Shown here one piece after another: positions 14,040 to 22,478 of a stretch of 64,000 bases of DNA. Numbering within the stretch: position 1 is the stretch's first letter; each line of letters starts with the position of its first letter. The translations under genes and the position numbers were made by a program. The notes beneath the pieces were generated by a model that worked only from the letters and a program-made list of their open reading frames with translations, ran no database searches and was not told the origin of the DNA. The stretch comes from Chryseobacterium sp. ISL-6 (GTDB lineage: Bacteria > Bacteroidota > Bacteroidia > Flavobacteriales > Weeksellaceae), in contig NZ_JAGGPT010000003.1 of assembly GCF_018613715.1 (NCBI RefSeq), positions 124,001 to 188,000 on the forward strand, read 5' to 3'.

Positions 14040-15758
14040 ATGAATAAGACACTCTCCATAGGACTCGCAGGTTTTTCTTTTACAATAGAGGAACACGCAT
14101 ATATAAAGCTTAGCGATTACCTTAATGCTCTAAGAAGTACATTGGACGCTTCAGAAGTAGACGAGGTAATGCATGACATAGAAATAAGAATGGTTGAAAT
14201 CTTCAGAGATTCATTAGGAAAACGAGAAGTAATCAACGATACAGATGTAGAAGGAGTTATTGCACAAATCGGAACCCCTGAAAAGATCGAAGAACAGGAA
14301 GAAGCTTATTATTCTGAAAAGAATTCTAAAAGAACTGGCCATTCAGGTGCTGAATATTCTGATAAAAAGCAATTATTCCGTGACCCTGAAAGACAAAAAA
14401 TAGCAGGTGTTTGCGCAGGTTTAGCTCATTATGTAGGAATGGATATCACTGCCATGAGAGCGATCTGGTTAGGTGTATTTATCTTAGGAATATTTACAGC
14501 AGCTATTTCTTCTTCATTAATAGCATTGCTTTATATCATTCTTTGGATCGTACTTCCAAAAGCAGAGACGGCAGCCGATTTTTTGAAAATGAAGGGAAAG
14601 CCTATGAACTTCGACAATCTTAAAAGCGAATCTAACAAACTGGTTCAGTTTGCTAATGAATCTACACAGAGAGTCGGAGAAATATATATCGAAAACAAAC
14701 CTTATATCAACAATGCAGGAAGTGGAATTTGGAACGTTGTAAGATATGTTTTAGGAGGAATCTTCGGATTGATGGCATTTGGTTGTTTGATTGGAGTATT
14801 CGTAGTTTTTGGATTTATGGGAAGCAATGATTTTCCTCCAATCAACGAAATGAATTTCTACTTTGACAACGATGGAATGAGGTATGTACTAATGGCGATG
14901 ATCATATTAGGAAGTTTGATTCCTGCAATGTTGTTCGCATTATTAAGTATTAAATTAATTTCCCCTAAAACAAAATTAAGAAATACAGGATGGGTTTTAG
15001 GAGCTTTGGTTCTTGGTTTAATTGCAGTATCCACTTATTTCGGAGTTAGCATGGCGAGAAAAGATATGTTCTTAAAAGGCCACAAAGAAGATACAGAAGA
15101 AGTTTCTATCAATACAACATCGGACAGTATCTATGTTGACTTAAAACAAATCGTTATTCCTCAAAACTTTATGGGATATGATGATGATCTTTATTCTGAC
15201 AAAGTATCTGTTTTTAAAAGAGATTGGATTCATGTTCAGGTAACAAGAAAAGCTGACATAAAAACACCTTATTTAATTATTAAAAAAGAAGCAAAAGGTT
15301 ATAACATCCCCCTTAATGTAAGTGTTCCCGTAGAAGTATTAAATAACAAAGTGATCCTTCCTAATTATGTTAAATATCCATATGATCACCGTTTCAGAGA
15401 CTACAATGTAGATTATGAATTGGTAATTCCACAGAACGCAATCGTAATCCCTGTAAAGAAAGACGGAATTGATTTTGATGGGGACTTGAATGGTGACGGA
15501 GTAGATGACGATGATGAGAATAATGATGACGATCATGGAAATATCAGAATTGAAAAAAATAAAATTTCTGTAAATGGTTCTACAATCGAATACAACTCTG
15601 ATGATAAAGACAGTATCATTATCAACGGAAAGAAAGTTCCAAATTCAAAAGCAGAAAAAATAATGGATTCAGTAAAGTCTGACATTAAAAAGATGAAAGG
15701 TAAAGTAGACATCCAGATAAAGGATGGAAAAGACGAAATTTCTATAAAAACCAAATAA
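14040..15758 (+). CDS. HAAS + PspC domain membrane protein
   Basis: This 572-residue protein has an N-terminal helical segment (1-90, with EVMHDIEIRMVEIFRDSLG and IAQIGTPEKIEEQEEAYY) of the HAAS type that goes with PadR regulators. A PspC domain (about 110-176, FRDPERQKIAGVCAGLAHYV) with two membrane helices follows. Then come three more helices (about 235-260, 282-305, 315-335) and a beta-rich extracytoplasmic or cytoplasmic tail. Residues about 480-500 are a run of Asp/Asn with DGDLNGDGVDDDDEN, which resembles calcium-binding loops. It pairs with PadR in one operon. Known PspC proteins sense envelope stress, and I infer such a role here. Confidence 0.85.
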   Translation: MNKTLSIGLAGFSFTIEEHAYIKLSDYLNALRSTLDASEVDEVMHDIEIRMVEIFRDSLGKREVINDTDVEGVIAQIGTPEKIEEQEEAYYSEKNSKRTGHSGAEYSDKKQLFRDPERQKIAGVCAGLAHYVGMDITAMRAIWLGVFILGIFTAAISSSLIALLYIILWIVLPKAETAADFLKMKGKPMNFDNLKSESNKLVQFANESTQRVGEIYIENKPYINNAGSGIWNVVRYVLGGIFGLMAFGCLIGVFVVFGFMGSNDFPPINEMNFYFDNDGMRYVLMAMIILGSLIPAMLFALLSIKLISPKTKLRNTGWVLGALVLGLIAVSTYFGVSMARKDMFLKGHKEDTEEVSINTTSDSIYVDLKQIVIPQNFMGYDDDLYSDKVSVFKRDWIHVQVTRKADIKTPYLIIKKEAKGYNIPLNVSVPVEVLNNKVILPNYVKYPYDHRFRDYNVDYELVIPQNAIVIPVKKDGIDFDGDLNGDGVDDDDENNDDDHGNIRIEKNKISVNGSTIEYNSDDKDSIIINGKKVPNSKAEKIMDSVKSDIKKMKGKVDIQIKDGKDEISIKTK

Positions 15759-15933
15759 TAAACTGCAGAGAGTGGCAGAAGGTGTGAATGGAAGGCAACA
15801 GTTTGAAATTCACACTCTTCTTCTCTCATTAGCAACAAAAAACATTATTAATTAGTTCTTTATATTAAAAAATTATCTTACCTTCGTACAGTTATATTAA
15901 TAATAACCAAATCATTAAAAACACACCTAAACC

Positions 15934-15996
15934 ATGGTACAAGTAGCACTAGAAATTGTAATGAAAATCGTAGATTTAATCAGCGGTTTATTTTAA
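15934..15996 (+). CDS. Possible 20-residue hydrophobic peptide
   Basis: A short frame encodes MVQVALEIVMKIVDLISGLF. It reads as one amphipathic or membrane-seeking helix with spaced charges (Glu7, Lys11, Asp14). It lies in the 310-base gap between the PspC and PlsC genes. A promoter-like TACCTTCG, near the TAnnTTTG consensus, lies about 50 bases upstream. Also in this gap is a weak hairpin (GTGTGAAT 15782-15789 with ATTCACAC 15808-15815) that may end the PspC transcript. Support is only the clean frame, the promoter-like box and the helix pattern, so the call is tentative. Confidence 0.4.
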   Translation: MVQVALEIVMKIVDLISGLF

Positions 15997-16068
15997 GAGC
16001 GATAATATTTCAATATATTTGTAAAGTACTTATTTGGTTATACTTTTTTTGTTTTTAATAGAAAATAT

Positions 16069-16665
16069 ATGAAAAAACTAATCGGCAAATTAATGTTGAA
16101 ACTCATGGGTTGGAAGGTCGTTCTTCAGGGCGATGTCAACAGCCTGAACAGGTGTATTCTTGTAGTAGCACCACATACTCATAATATGGAATACATATTG
16201 GGGAATTTCGCCTATTGGTCGTTACAAAAACCATTAAAAATAATTATCAAAGATGCTCATACCAAAGGATGGTATGGCGGGATCGTAAAAAATCTTGGCG
16301 GAATCGGAATCGACAGAAGTCAGAAAAATGATCTGGTAAATTTCGTTGCCAAAGAATTCGCTAAAGAAGATTTCAGCTTGGTGATCACGCCCGAAGGAAC
16401 AAGAAGCTGGGTGCCAAAATGGAGAAAAGGTTTTTACCATATGGCATTGGCAGCAAAAGTGCCCATCGTACTGGCTGCCGGAGATTTTAAGAAAAAAATC
16501 GTTTATCTAGGATATACTATTCCCTATGAAAGAATAGCTTCCGTTCCTTTTTCAGAGATCATGGACGAAATTAAAAATTACTACATTAAAAACGATATTA
16601 CACCAAAAGTTCCTGCTAATTGGAATCCGAATATCATGGGAACAGAGAACGAACAGCAATCATAA
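16069..16665 (+). CDS. PlsC-like 1-acyl-glycerol-3-phosphate acyltransferase
   Basis: This 198-residue protein belongs to the PlsC/LPLAT family, which transfers an acyl chain to lysophospholipids at the inner membrane. Block I reads VVAPHTHNMEYILGNF, so the usual HX4D catalytic pair appears as HX4E. Block III is present as ITPEGTRSWVPKWRKGFYHM. The length is that of the short cytoplasmic-face subfamily. The acceptor could be lysophosphatidate or another lysolipid. The hotdog thioesterase follows 79 bases later on the same strand. Confidence 0.85.
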   Translation: MKKLIGKLMLKLMGWKVVLQGDVNSLNRCILVVAPHTHNMEYILGNFAYWSLQKPLKIIIKDAHTKGWYGGIVKNLGGIGIDRSQKNDLVNFVAKEFAKEDFSLVITPEGTRSWVPKWRKGFYHMALAAKVPIVLAAGDFKKKIVYLGYTIPYERIASVPFSEIMDEIKNYYIKNDITPKVPANWNPNIMGTENEQQS

Positions 16666-16744
16666 ACAGTGAATTAATAGATAATGATGAGTAACTCCTC
16701 ATTATTTATTACATTACTTTTTAATAAAACCATACTGATACTAT

Positions 16745-17173
16745 ATGAAAGACATGACCAAAGATGAGCTATTAAACTTCCTTAACAACTGGGGTGAAGA
16801 AACAATGGCCAAAGCACTTGAAATAAGATTCATTGATATCGATCAGACCAACGAAACACTTACTGCTACAATGCCGGTTTTACCAAGGGTTCATCAGCCA
16901 TTCGGCATATTACATGGTGGTGCAAGCTGTGTTTTAGCCGAAACTTTAGGCTCTAGCCTATCTAATATATTCATAGATGGTGAAAAATATTATGGTGTAG
17001 GAACTAATATTAACTCCAACCACCTGAGAAGCAAAAAAGATGGAATCATAACGGGAACTGCACGATTTATAAGAAAAGGAAGAACGATGCATGTTTCTGA
17101 AATCGAAATCCGTGATGAAAAAGGCCAGCTAATCAACCATACAACAATGACCAATAATATCATTAACAAGTAA
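16745..17173 (+). CDS. PaaI/MenI-type hotdog thioesterase
   Basis: This 142-residue single hotdog domain carries the active-site segment PFGILHGGASCVLAETLGSS and TNINSNHLRSKKDGIITG. Both align closely by eye with E. coli MenI (YdiI), the 1,4-dihydroxy-2-naphthoyl-CoA hydrolase of menaquinone synthesis. The nearby isochorismate synthase (20375) supports a menaquinone role, although three unrelated genes now lie between. A terminator follows. The start may be the ATG at 16745 or 16754. A general PaaI-type thioesterase is the alternative. Confidence 0.85.
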   Translation: MKDMTKDELLNFLNNWGEETMAKALEIRFIDIDQTNETLTATMPVLPRVHQPFGILHGGASCVLAETLGSSLSNIFIDGEKYYGVGTNINSNHLRSKKDGIITGTARFIRKGRTMHVSEIEIRDEKGQLINHTTMTNNIINK

Positions 17174-17195
17174 CTCGATGATTAATAGTAAATAT

Positions 17196-17223
17196 AAGAC
17201 TCAAATTTTTTGAGTCTTTTTTT
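17196..17223 (+). terminator. Terminator after the MenI-like thioesterase gene
   Basis: AAGACTCA pairs with TGAGTCTT across a short loop, followed by a T run. Confidence 0.85.
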
Positions 17224-17279
17224 ATATACTTGCTGCAACCTTTTTATTTTTTATCATCTTATAAGAAAATTAAGCATCC

Positions 17280-18338
17280 ATGAAAACTTTCATTTTACCT
17301 TTCTTATTTTTATTAATATCCATAGTTTCCTGCAAACAAGATAATGATGAGCTTTTAGAAAAGAATACAACATCTGTTGATTTATATGTAGCAGGAGTTG
17401 AAAATAACCAAGCTTGTTATTGGAAAAACGGTCAAAAGATAATTCTTCCTAATGGAACGGGACTATATGCTATGCAGATTATCGTTGAAAATAACAATGT
17501 ATATGTGTACGGAGGAATGACTTCTGAATTTGCAAATATCCCTCCATCAAAACATTTGTACTTATGGAAAAACGGAACGAGATATAATTTGGATGAATAT
17601 TTACAAGATGTACCAGATCCGGATCCAAATAATTATTTTGATATTTCTTCAAGGATGGTTGTTGAGAATGGAAACATTTACTTCTGTGGTTCTCTTAGAA
17701 ACCCTAATCCTTTACCCAATCAAGGGCCGAACACTTTTTATTCATGGAAAAACGGTATAAAAACAATGATTTCAGATAGTAATGAAGGTTTAATTTCCGG
17801 AACTTACGCATTAATTAATAATGACATTTACTTAAGTATAAGGAAGAACCAGCAGTACAATCCAATTACATGGGAAACCGGATTCTACAAAAACTCCACT
17901 TATTTTCCTCTAACAAATGACTCACATATTTTGGATTTTTACAAGGATAGTACTGGAATATATGCTTACATAAGAAACATTTTGACAGGTGAAAAGTATT
18001 TCAAAAATATACAAACCAATGCTATCTTATCACTTCCTTCAAATCCTCCAGGAGAAATTACACTCGTTGTATGGGACAATAATGACAAATATTATATTGG
18101 GAACAATTTTTATTACAAAAACAGTACTTTAATTCAATTAAATGATCCAAATGGATATAATAAGATTGCTAGGTTTAACATTAAAAATAATCAAATCTAT
18201 ACAATAAGGTATAAAGATGGTTCAAATCCATCACCTTTTGCAAAAGTTTTCATCAATGACACTGAAGTTCAAAGCCAACCTATAATGGGTGTTTCAGATC
18301 CTAATGTTGGTGGAATTTTATCAATTTTTATCGATTAA
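17280..18338 (+). CDS. Lipoprotein with repeated WKNG motifs
   Basis: This 352-residue protein has a lipoprotein signal (hydrophobic stretch then SIVSCKQDND, Cys19). The mature part holds repeats of about 45-60 residues that begin with strands such as LYVAGVENNQACYWKNGQ, YLWKNGTRYNLDEYL, FYSWKNGIKTMISDS and FYKNSTYFPLTND. The repeats suggest a beta-propeller like those built from 'xYxWKNG' units in Bacteroidetes surface proteins. Function unknown. The ECF sigma gene begins five bases after its stop, so it is the first gene of a tight three-gene unit and could be a sensor for it (inference). Confidence 0.7.
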   Translation: MKTFILPFLFLLISIVSCKQDNDELLEKNTTSVDLYVAGVENNQACYWKNGQKIILPNGTGLYAMQIIVENNNVYVYGGMTSEFANIPPSKHLYLWKNGTRYNLDEYLQDVPDPDPNNYFDISSRMVVENGNIYFCGSLRNPNPLPNQGPNTFYSWKNGIKTMISDSNEGLISGTYALINNDIYLSIRKNQQYNPITWETGFYKNSTYFPLTNDSHILDFYKDSTGIYAYIRNILTGEKYFKNIQTNAILSLPSNPPGEITLVVWDNNDKYYIGNNFYYKNSTLIQLNDPNGYNKIARFNIKNNQIYTIRYKDGSNPSPFAKVFINDTEVQSQPIMGVSDPNVGGILSIFID

Positions 18339-18343
18339 TATTA

Positions 18344-19444
18344 ATGCAGACATACGATTGGCAAACTATATACATCAACTACTCCCCAAAACTCTTGGGG
18401 ATTTGCCGTAGATATATACAGGATATTTATGCCGCTGAAGATATTGTGCAAGATAGTTTTATAACAGCCATACAAAATAAGAACCAGCTCAGAGATGAAA
18501 AATTACTCTTTGCATGGTTAAAAACAATTGTAGTGAATAATGCCCTGCAATATATAAGAAAGAGCAGTAAAGAAACTTTCATTACAACGGAGCCTTCAGA
18601 AATCCCAGATATACTTTCAGAGATGAATCACCCTTCTTTAGACGAAAAAATATTTTTTAAATATGACTTCACAAGAGATCAACTTCTGTCTTCAATAGAT
18701 AATTTACCAGAGCATCACAAATCTGTTTTCAATTTATTTTTTATTGAAAATCACTCACACATGGAAATTTCAGGTATGTTAGGAATAACTGTTAATACCT
18801 CAAAATCTCATTTATTAAGAGCAAAAAAGTCTATTCAAAACTATTTGCTTGGCAATGTGGATCATCATACACCAAAAAATAAAAAGAAAATTACGCAATT
18901 GCTTGTCCTCTTTGGATTTGGCGGTTTATTATGGGCACAAACTTTCAGAAGTAAATTTTTGGATTATAGTATTGCGCCTTCTAAAGTATTTGATATTTCT
19001 GAAAACATTTCTATTAAGGTAACTTCCCCTCCGATGATCTCATCGCTGGTATGGAAAAAGAAAGTGGTCATAAGTTCTATGACTTTATTAATTATTGTAG
19101 TCTCTATCTTTATAATAAAATCAAATAAAAATCTTCATTCAAAAGAAACCTCAATAATTACATCTGATAAAACCCCAGACAACGAACATAAAACAATAGA
19201 AATAACTTCTCAAAATCTTAAAAAAAGTTCAAGTTCAGTTGATCAACCTTTGGAAAAAGCTTTAAATGGGGACAATTCTCAAATTCCAATTGTAGAATCT
19301 CAATCTACATCTGAAGAAAAAAGTATAGACAGCAAAGAAAAATCAAAGAAAGTCATTTTGAAAGATTCCATTCAGAATGCTCCAAAAAAAATTATTGTGG
19401 TAAAGAAAATTATCCAAAGGGATACAATATTTATAGAAAGATAA
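18344..19444 (+). CDS. ECF sigma factor fused to a membrane segment and tail
   Basis: This 366-residue protein is about twice the length of an ECF sigma factor. Residues 1-165 contain sigma-2 (YAAEDIVQDSFITAIQ, FAWLKTIVVNNALQYIRK) and sigma-4 (PEHHKSVFNLFFIENHSHME then ISGMLGITVNTSKSHLLRAK). After it comes a basic patch and a hydrophobic stretch (183-199) that looks like a signal peptide ending LLWAQ, a 40-residue spacer, a firm membrane helix (241-258, VVISSMTLLIIVVSIFII) and a Ser/Lys-rich tail ending KKIIVVKKIIQRDTIFIER. I infer a sigma factor tethered to the inner membrane with its own anti-sigma-like part. It lies between a lipoprotein and an outer-membrane-protein gene with gaps of 5 and 19 bases. 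Confidence 0.8.
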   Translation: MQTYDWQTIYINYSPKLLGICRRYIQDIYAAEDIVQDSFITAIQNKNQLRDEKLLFAWLKTIVVNNALQYIRKSSKETFITTEPSEIPDILSEMNHPSLDEKIFFKYDFTRDQLLSSIDNLPEHHKSVFNLFFIENHSHMEISGMLGITVNTSKSHLLRAKKSIQNYLLGNVDHHTPKNKKKITQLLVLFGFGGLLWAQTFRSKFLDYSIAPSKVFDISENISIKVTSPPMISSLVWKKKVVISSMTLLIIVVSIFIIKSNKNLHSKETSIITSDKTPDNEHKTIEITSQNLKKSSSSVDQPLEKALNGDNSQIPIVESQSTSEEKSIDSKEKSKKVILKDSIQNAPKKIIVVKKIIQRDTIFIER

Positions 19445-19463
19445 AAACTAATAATCCAAAACT

Positions 19464-20351
19464 ATGTTTCTCAGAAGACTGCTTCTCTTATTTCCAATTA
19501 TATTGTTTCACTTTTCAAAAGCTCAAAAAAAGAAAAATGATACGGTTTATGTTTATGAAAAAGTAATTGTATATGATACCATTTATTTAGAAAAACCTAT
19601 AAAAGCAAAATTGAACAGCATCTCTGTTCCTCAATTAAATATAAATAAAACGGAAATTAAAGATATCATTCGAGAAAATATTGTAGAAAATAAAACCAAT
19701 TCACGAAAACAAGATTCATTACCAACAAACTTCCAATATGGTATTACTGCTGGAGTTGGGCTAAAAAACAGCAATTGGGCAAAGGAGCTTTCAAATAAAA
19801 AACAACAGTTTGGGGAGAGTATCGGAGTCTGGGTATCAAAAAACATTATTACTCCAAGATTATCACTGATGCTTTCGGCAAGTGTTTATTATTGGAATTC
19901 AACATTTGATCTGGATGCTAATAAAGAAGACACCTACTTAAATGGATTCTATTTTTCCAATGATCAACAACCCCTGCTTTTCCAAAGATTTAATAATAAA
20001 CATTTTGAATATGCATTTCAATTAAAAATATTTTACGAATGGAACAATATCCGACCATTTGTGGGGTTTTTAGCCAATAGGAATATCTATAAAATGCAAT
20101 TTTTAGTTCCTGAAAACAATGTTCTGGACAAATTGGATGATTTTAAAAACACTCAAAATAATTATGGTTTCACCCTGGGGATAGAATATCGTTTTATGCA
20201 GAGATTTTTGCTATCTATAGATTATCAACAATACAAAATGAAGAATATATCATTAAAAAACTCTTCATTTGATTTTGACATTTTTGACAGTAATAATACC
20301 TTTGCAGAAAGAAAGATCAACTTAGGCTTATCTTATATTATTTCTAAGTAA
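19464..20351 (+). CDS. Outer-membrane beta-barrel protein with periplasmic DTI-motif linker
   Basis: This 295-residue protein has a signal peptide ending FHFSKAQ. A short linker NDTVYVYEKVIVYDTIYLEK resembles the last residues of the sigma-fusion protein encoded just upstream. From about residue 90 on, alternating strands such as YGITAGVGLKNSNW, RLSLMLSASVYYW, NNIRPFVGFLANRNIY and RFLLSIDYQQYKMK suggest a small outer-membrane barrel, ending in a strand INLGLSYIISK. Function unknown. It lies 19 bases after the sigma gene. The shared motif hints that the two products meet in the periplasm (inference). Confidence 0.7.
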   Translation: MFLRRLLLLFPIILFHFSKAQKKKNDTVYVYEKVIVYDTIYLEKPIKAKLNSISVPQLNINKTEIKDIIRENIVENKTNSRKQDSLPTNFQYGITAGVGLKNSNWAKELSNKKQQFGESIGVWVSKNIITPRLSLMLSASVYYWNSTFDLDANKEDTYLNGFYFSNDQQPLLFQRFNNKHFEYAFQLKIFYEWNNIRPFVGFLANRNIYKMQFLVPENNVLDKLDDFKNTQNNYGFTLGIEYRFMQRFLLSIDYQQYKMKNISLKNSSFDFDIFDSNNTFAERKINLGLSYIISK

Positions 20352-20374
20352 TTTTTTCTAAAAGCATTGGCCTA

Positions 20375-21349
20375 ATGATTTACTTTAAACTTCCCTTTAA
20401 CGAAAAACTGTATACCACCGGAGAAGATTCTTCTAAAATATCAGTTACTTTTCATTCATTTGATAATTCTGAACAATTACATTTCAAAGGAAATATTATA
20501 GAAATACAATCTGGAGATTTCGAAAAAAAAGAGATAACAAGTCAATCTTTGCCCAAAGAGAATAATCATTTTATCGCTGAAACGGAGGATGAATATATCC
20601 GTAAACTCAATGGTGTAATTGAAATCATCAAAGAAAATAATCTTCCTAAGCTCGTTTTATCACGAAGAAAAATAATCAGAAATTTCAATACAATTGATTT
20701 AAAGGAGAGTTTCAAACGTCTATGTAATTCTTATCCTAATGCTTTCAGGTACATTTTTATTAATGATGAAAACTGCTGGATGGGTGCCTTTTCAGAGGTT
20801 TTAGGAAAATTCGATAAGGTTACTCACACATTTGAAACGATGAGCCTGGCAGGCACCCTACCTGTCTCTGAAGATTGGTCACAGAAAGAAATTGAAGAGC
20901 AAAAACCAGTATCTACTTATATTGAAAATGTTTTTGAAAAATACGCTACTTCAGGTCATATTGAGAAATCTCCAACGTATGATCATATTTCAGGAAATAT
21001 CAAACATCTAAGAACGGACTTTAAAGCAAATATAAAACCTGAAGATATTGACAAAATTATTACAGAGCTGCACCCTACTCCCGCTGTTTGCGGAATACCT
21101 AAGGATTTCTGTAAGGAAAAAATTCAATGGATTGAAAAATTCCCACGTGAATTCTATGCTGGATATATCAAAATTGAGACAGAAGAAACCGTTCAGTATT
21201 TTGTGAATCTGCGATGTGCAAAACTCTATAAAGACGCAGTGCATTTATTTGTTGGTGGCGGAATTACAGCACAAAGTAACCCTAAAAAGGAATGGGGAGA
21301 AACAGAGTTAAAATCCGAAGCTGTATTTAAGAATCTTGTTATCTCTTGA
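20375..21349 (+). CDS. menF: Isochorismate synthase
   Basis: This 324-residue protein is a chorismate-binding enzyme that turns chorismate into isochorismate, the first committed step toward menaquinone. Seen are LPKLVLSRRKIIRNF, MSLAGTLPVSEDWSQKEIEEQ, the HLRTDF region, LHPTPAVCGIPKDF, the REFYAGYIKIE strand and the C-terminal VGGGITAQSNPKKEWGETE. It is shorter than E. coli MenF/EntC (about 390-430) because the N-terminal part is reduced, as is usual in this group. It lies 23 bases after the barrel protein gene, while the MenI-like gene is three genes upstream. Confidence 0.92.
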   Translation: MIYFKLPFNEKLYTTGEDSSKISVTFHSFDNSEQLHFKGNIIEIQSGDFEKKEITSQSLPKENNHFIAETEDEYIRKLNGVIEIIKENNLPKLVLSRRKIIRNFNTIDLKESFKRLCNSYPNAFRYIFINDENCWMGAFSEVLGKFDKVTHTFETMSLAGTLPVSEDWSQKEIEEQKPVSTYIENVFEKYATSGHIEKSPTYDHISGNIKHLRTDFKANIKPEDIDKIITELHPTPAVCGIPKDFCKEKIQWIEKFPREFYAGYIKIETEETVQYFVNLRCAKLYKDAVHLFVGGGITAQSNPKKEWGETELKSEAVFKNLVIS

Positions 21350-21430
21350 CTTTGCCAGAGTATATCTTTTTAAATCTATTAGTGTAAATTAAAATTATTA
21401 ATTAATTTACATTTGAAAAAAGGTGTCTAA

Positions 21431-22108
21431 TTATTTATAATGCCGAAATATACCAAAATCTGTAGGTGTCCACAAAGCTGCTTTTTGTCCGGCTGCTTTT
21501 AATGCATTGTTTGTCCATGTATTGCATGTGTATAAGAAATTATAACTTCCATTGGCATCATAAAACGCATCATTATCACTATACACAGCATTGGTAGGAA
21601 TCAGAATGAAATTTCCATTTTTATCCTTGTCAAATTTATCTTCTACAAATTGTATCAATTTTTTGTATTGTGATCTGCTGATCATGATCATCTTACAATC
21701 ATCGCCTTCCTTCATTGTATTATAGTAGGTACAGTGCATTGCAGATTCACTTAACCAGAAAGCCGCTTTAAAAGCTGTTGAAAATTTTAAATCGGACCAG
21801 GTTGGAGTATCCAGATAAAAGCCTTTATCACCCCAACCGATTCCTATATATTGATAGTCGGTTCTTTTTGAAGCAATATTGGAAAAAGGGACTTTTACAC
21901 TCCAGTCCTGCAAATCATTTTTTACAGGCATTACAATATCCGTATGTACTCCATTGGTATAAATATAAATTGGAACCTCTTTTGTTTCACCATCATCTTT
22001 TGCTGAAACTTCAATAAAAGGAATTAGAAGACCCAGAACGACATATAAAGCAACAATCCCAAGAATGATCCCCAAAGCTTTTAAGAATATGATCAATATT
22101 TTTTTCAC
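21431..22108 (-). CDS. TIGR02117/DUF2459 family membrane-anchored protein
   Basis: This 225-residue protein has an N-terminal membrane anchor (residues about 5-30). The domain contains IYIYTNGVHTDIVMPV and YIGIGWGDKGFYLDTP, and near the end YNFLYTCNTWTNNALKAAG. These His, Asp and Cys positions are the marks of TIGR02117 (DUF2459), a family of unknown biochemical role that recalls papain-like NlpC-type folds. It is probably extracytoplasmic. The gene is alone and convergent with menF. Confidence 0.85.
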   Translation of the reverse strand: MKKILIIFLKALGIILGIVALYVVLGLLIPFIEVSAKDDGETKEVPIYIYTNGVHTDIVMPVKNDLQDWSVKVPFSNIASKRTDYQYIGIGWGDKGFYLDTPTWSDLKFSTAFKAAFWLSESAMHCTYYNTMKEGDDCKMIMISRSQYKKLIQFVEDKFDKDKNGNFILIPTNAVYSDNDAFYDANGSYNFLYTCNTWTNNALKAAGQKAALWTPTDFGIFRHYK

Positions 22109-22163
22109 AAGTATGTTTTTGTAAAGATTAATAAAACTTAATTTTTAATTTATCACAAAACTA

Positions 22164-22194
22164 TTTGTTTTAATCGGAAAAATAAGTATATTTA
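22164..22194 (+). promoter_or_regulatory. Promoter in front of the 26-residue ORF
   Basis: TTTG at 22164-22167 and TATATTTA at 22187-22194 are separated by 19 bases, the usual Bacteroidetes -33/-7 spacing. The -7 box has one mismatch (A for the final G). Confidence 0.45.
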
Positions 22195-22214
22195 GGTATG
22201 AAATAGTTACAAAT

Positions 22215-22295
22215 ATGCGTAAAAACACTAAATCCCAAAAAAGATTTAAAGTAAGAGTAAAAATAGCTCCAAAAAGAATACAAAAAAAACGTTGA
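22215..22295 (+). CDS. Possible 26-residue Lys/Arg-rich peptide
   Basis: The short frame starts MRKNTKSQKRFKVRVKIAPK and ends IQKKR. Thirteen of its 26 residues are Lys or Arg and none is acidic. A well-spaced promoter lies 20 bases upstream. It is the only frame I can support in the 370-base gap between the TIGR02117 gene and queG. Such peptides can bind RNA or ribosomes, but I do not recognise a family. Confidence 0.45.
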   Translation: MRKNTKSQKRFKVRVKIAPKRIQKKR

Positions 22296-22420
22296 TTTTC
22301 TAAGAGATTTTATCTTTTTGAAAGTCAATTTTTCTTTTTTAGGAAAGGCTTTTTAACGAATTCTTATCACTAAAAATCTTCATCTCCTTATCCCTTAAAG
22401 GACAAGGCATGATCAACAAC

Positions 22421-22457
22421 CCTCTTTAAATTTGGAATGTAAAATTTTCAAAAGAGG
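22421..22457. repeat. Imperfect inverted repeat downstream of queG
   Basis: CCTCTTTAAATTT faces AAAATTTTCAAAAGAGG, giving an interrupted hairpin. It may end queG transcription or be a short repetitive element. The rest of the gap shows nothing clear, apart from two similar stretches, TTATCACTAAAAATCT near 22363 and TTATCACCAAAAATCT near 22458. Confidence 0.35.
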
Positions 22458-22478
22458 ATTTATCACCAAAAATCTGAC

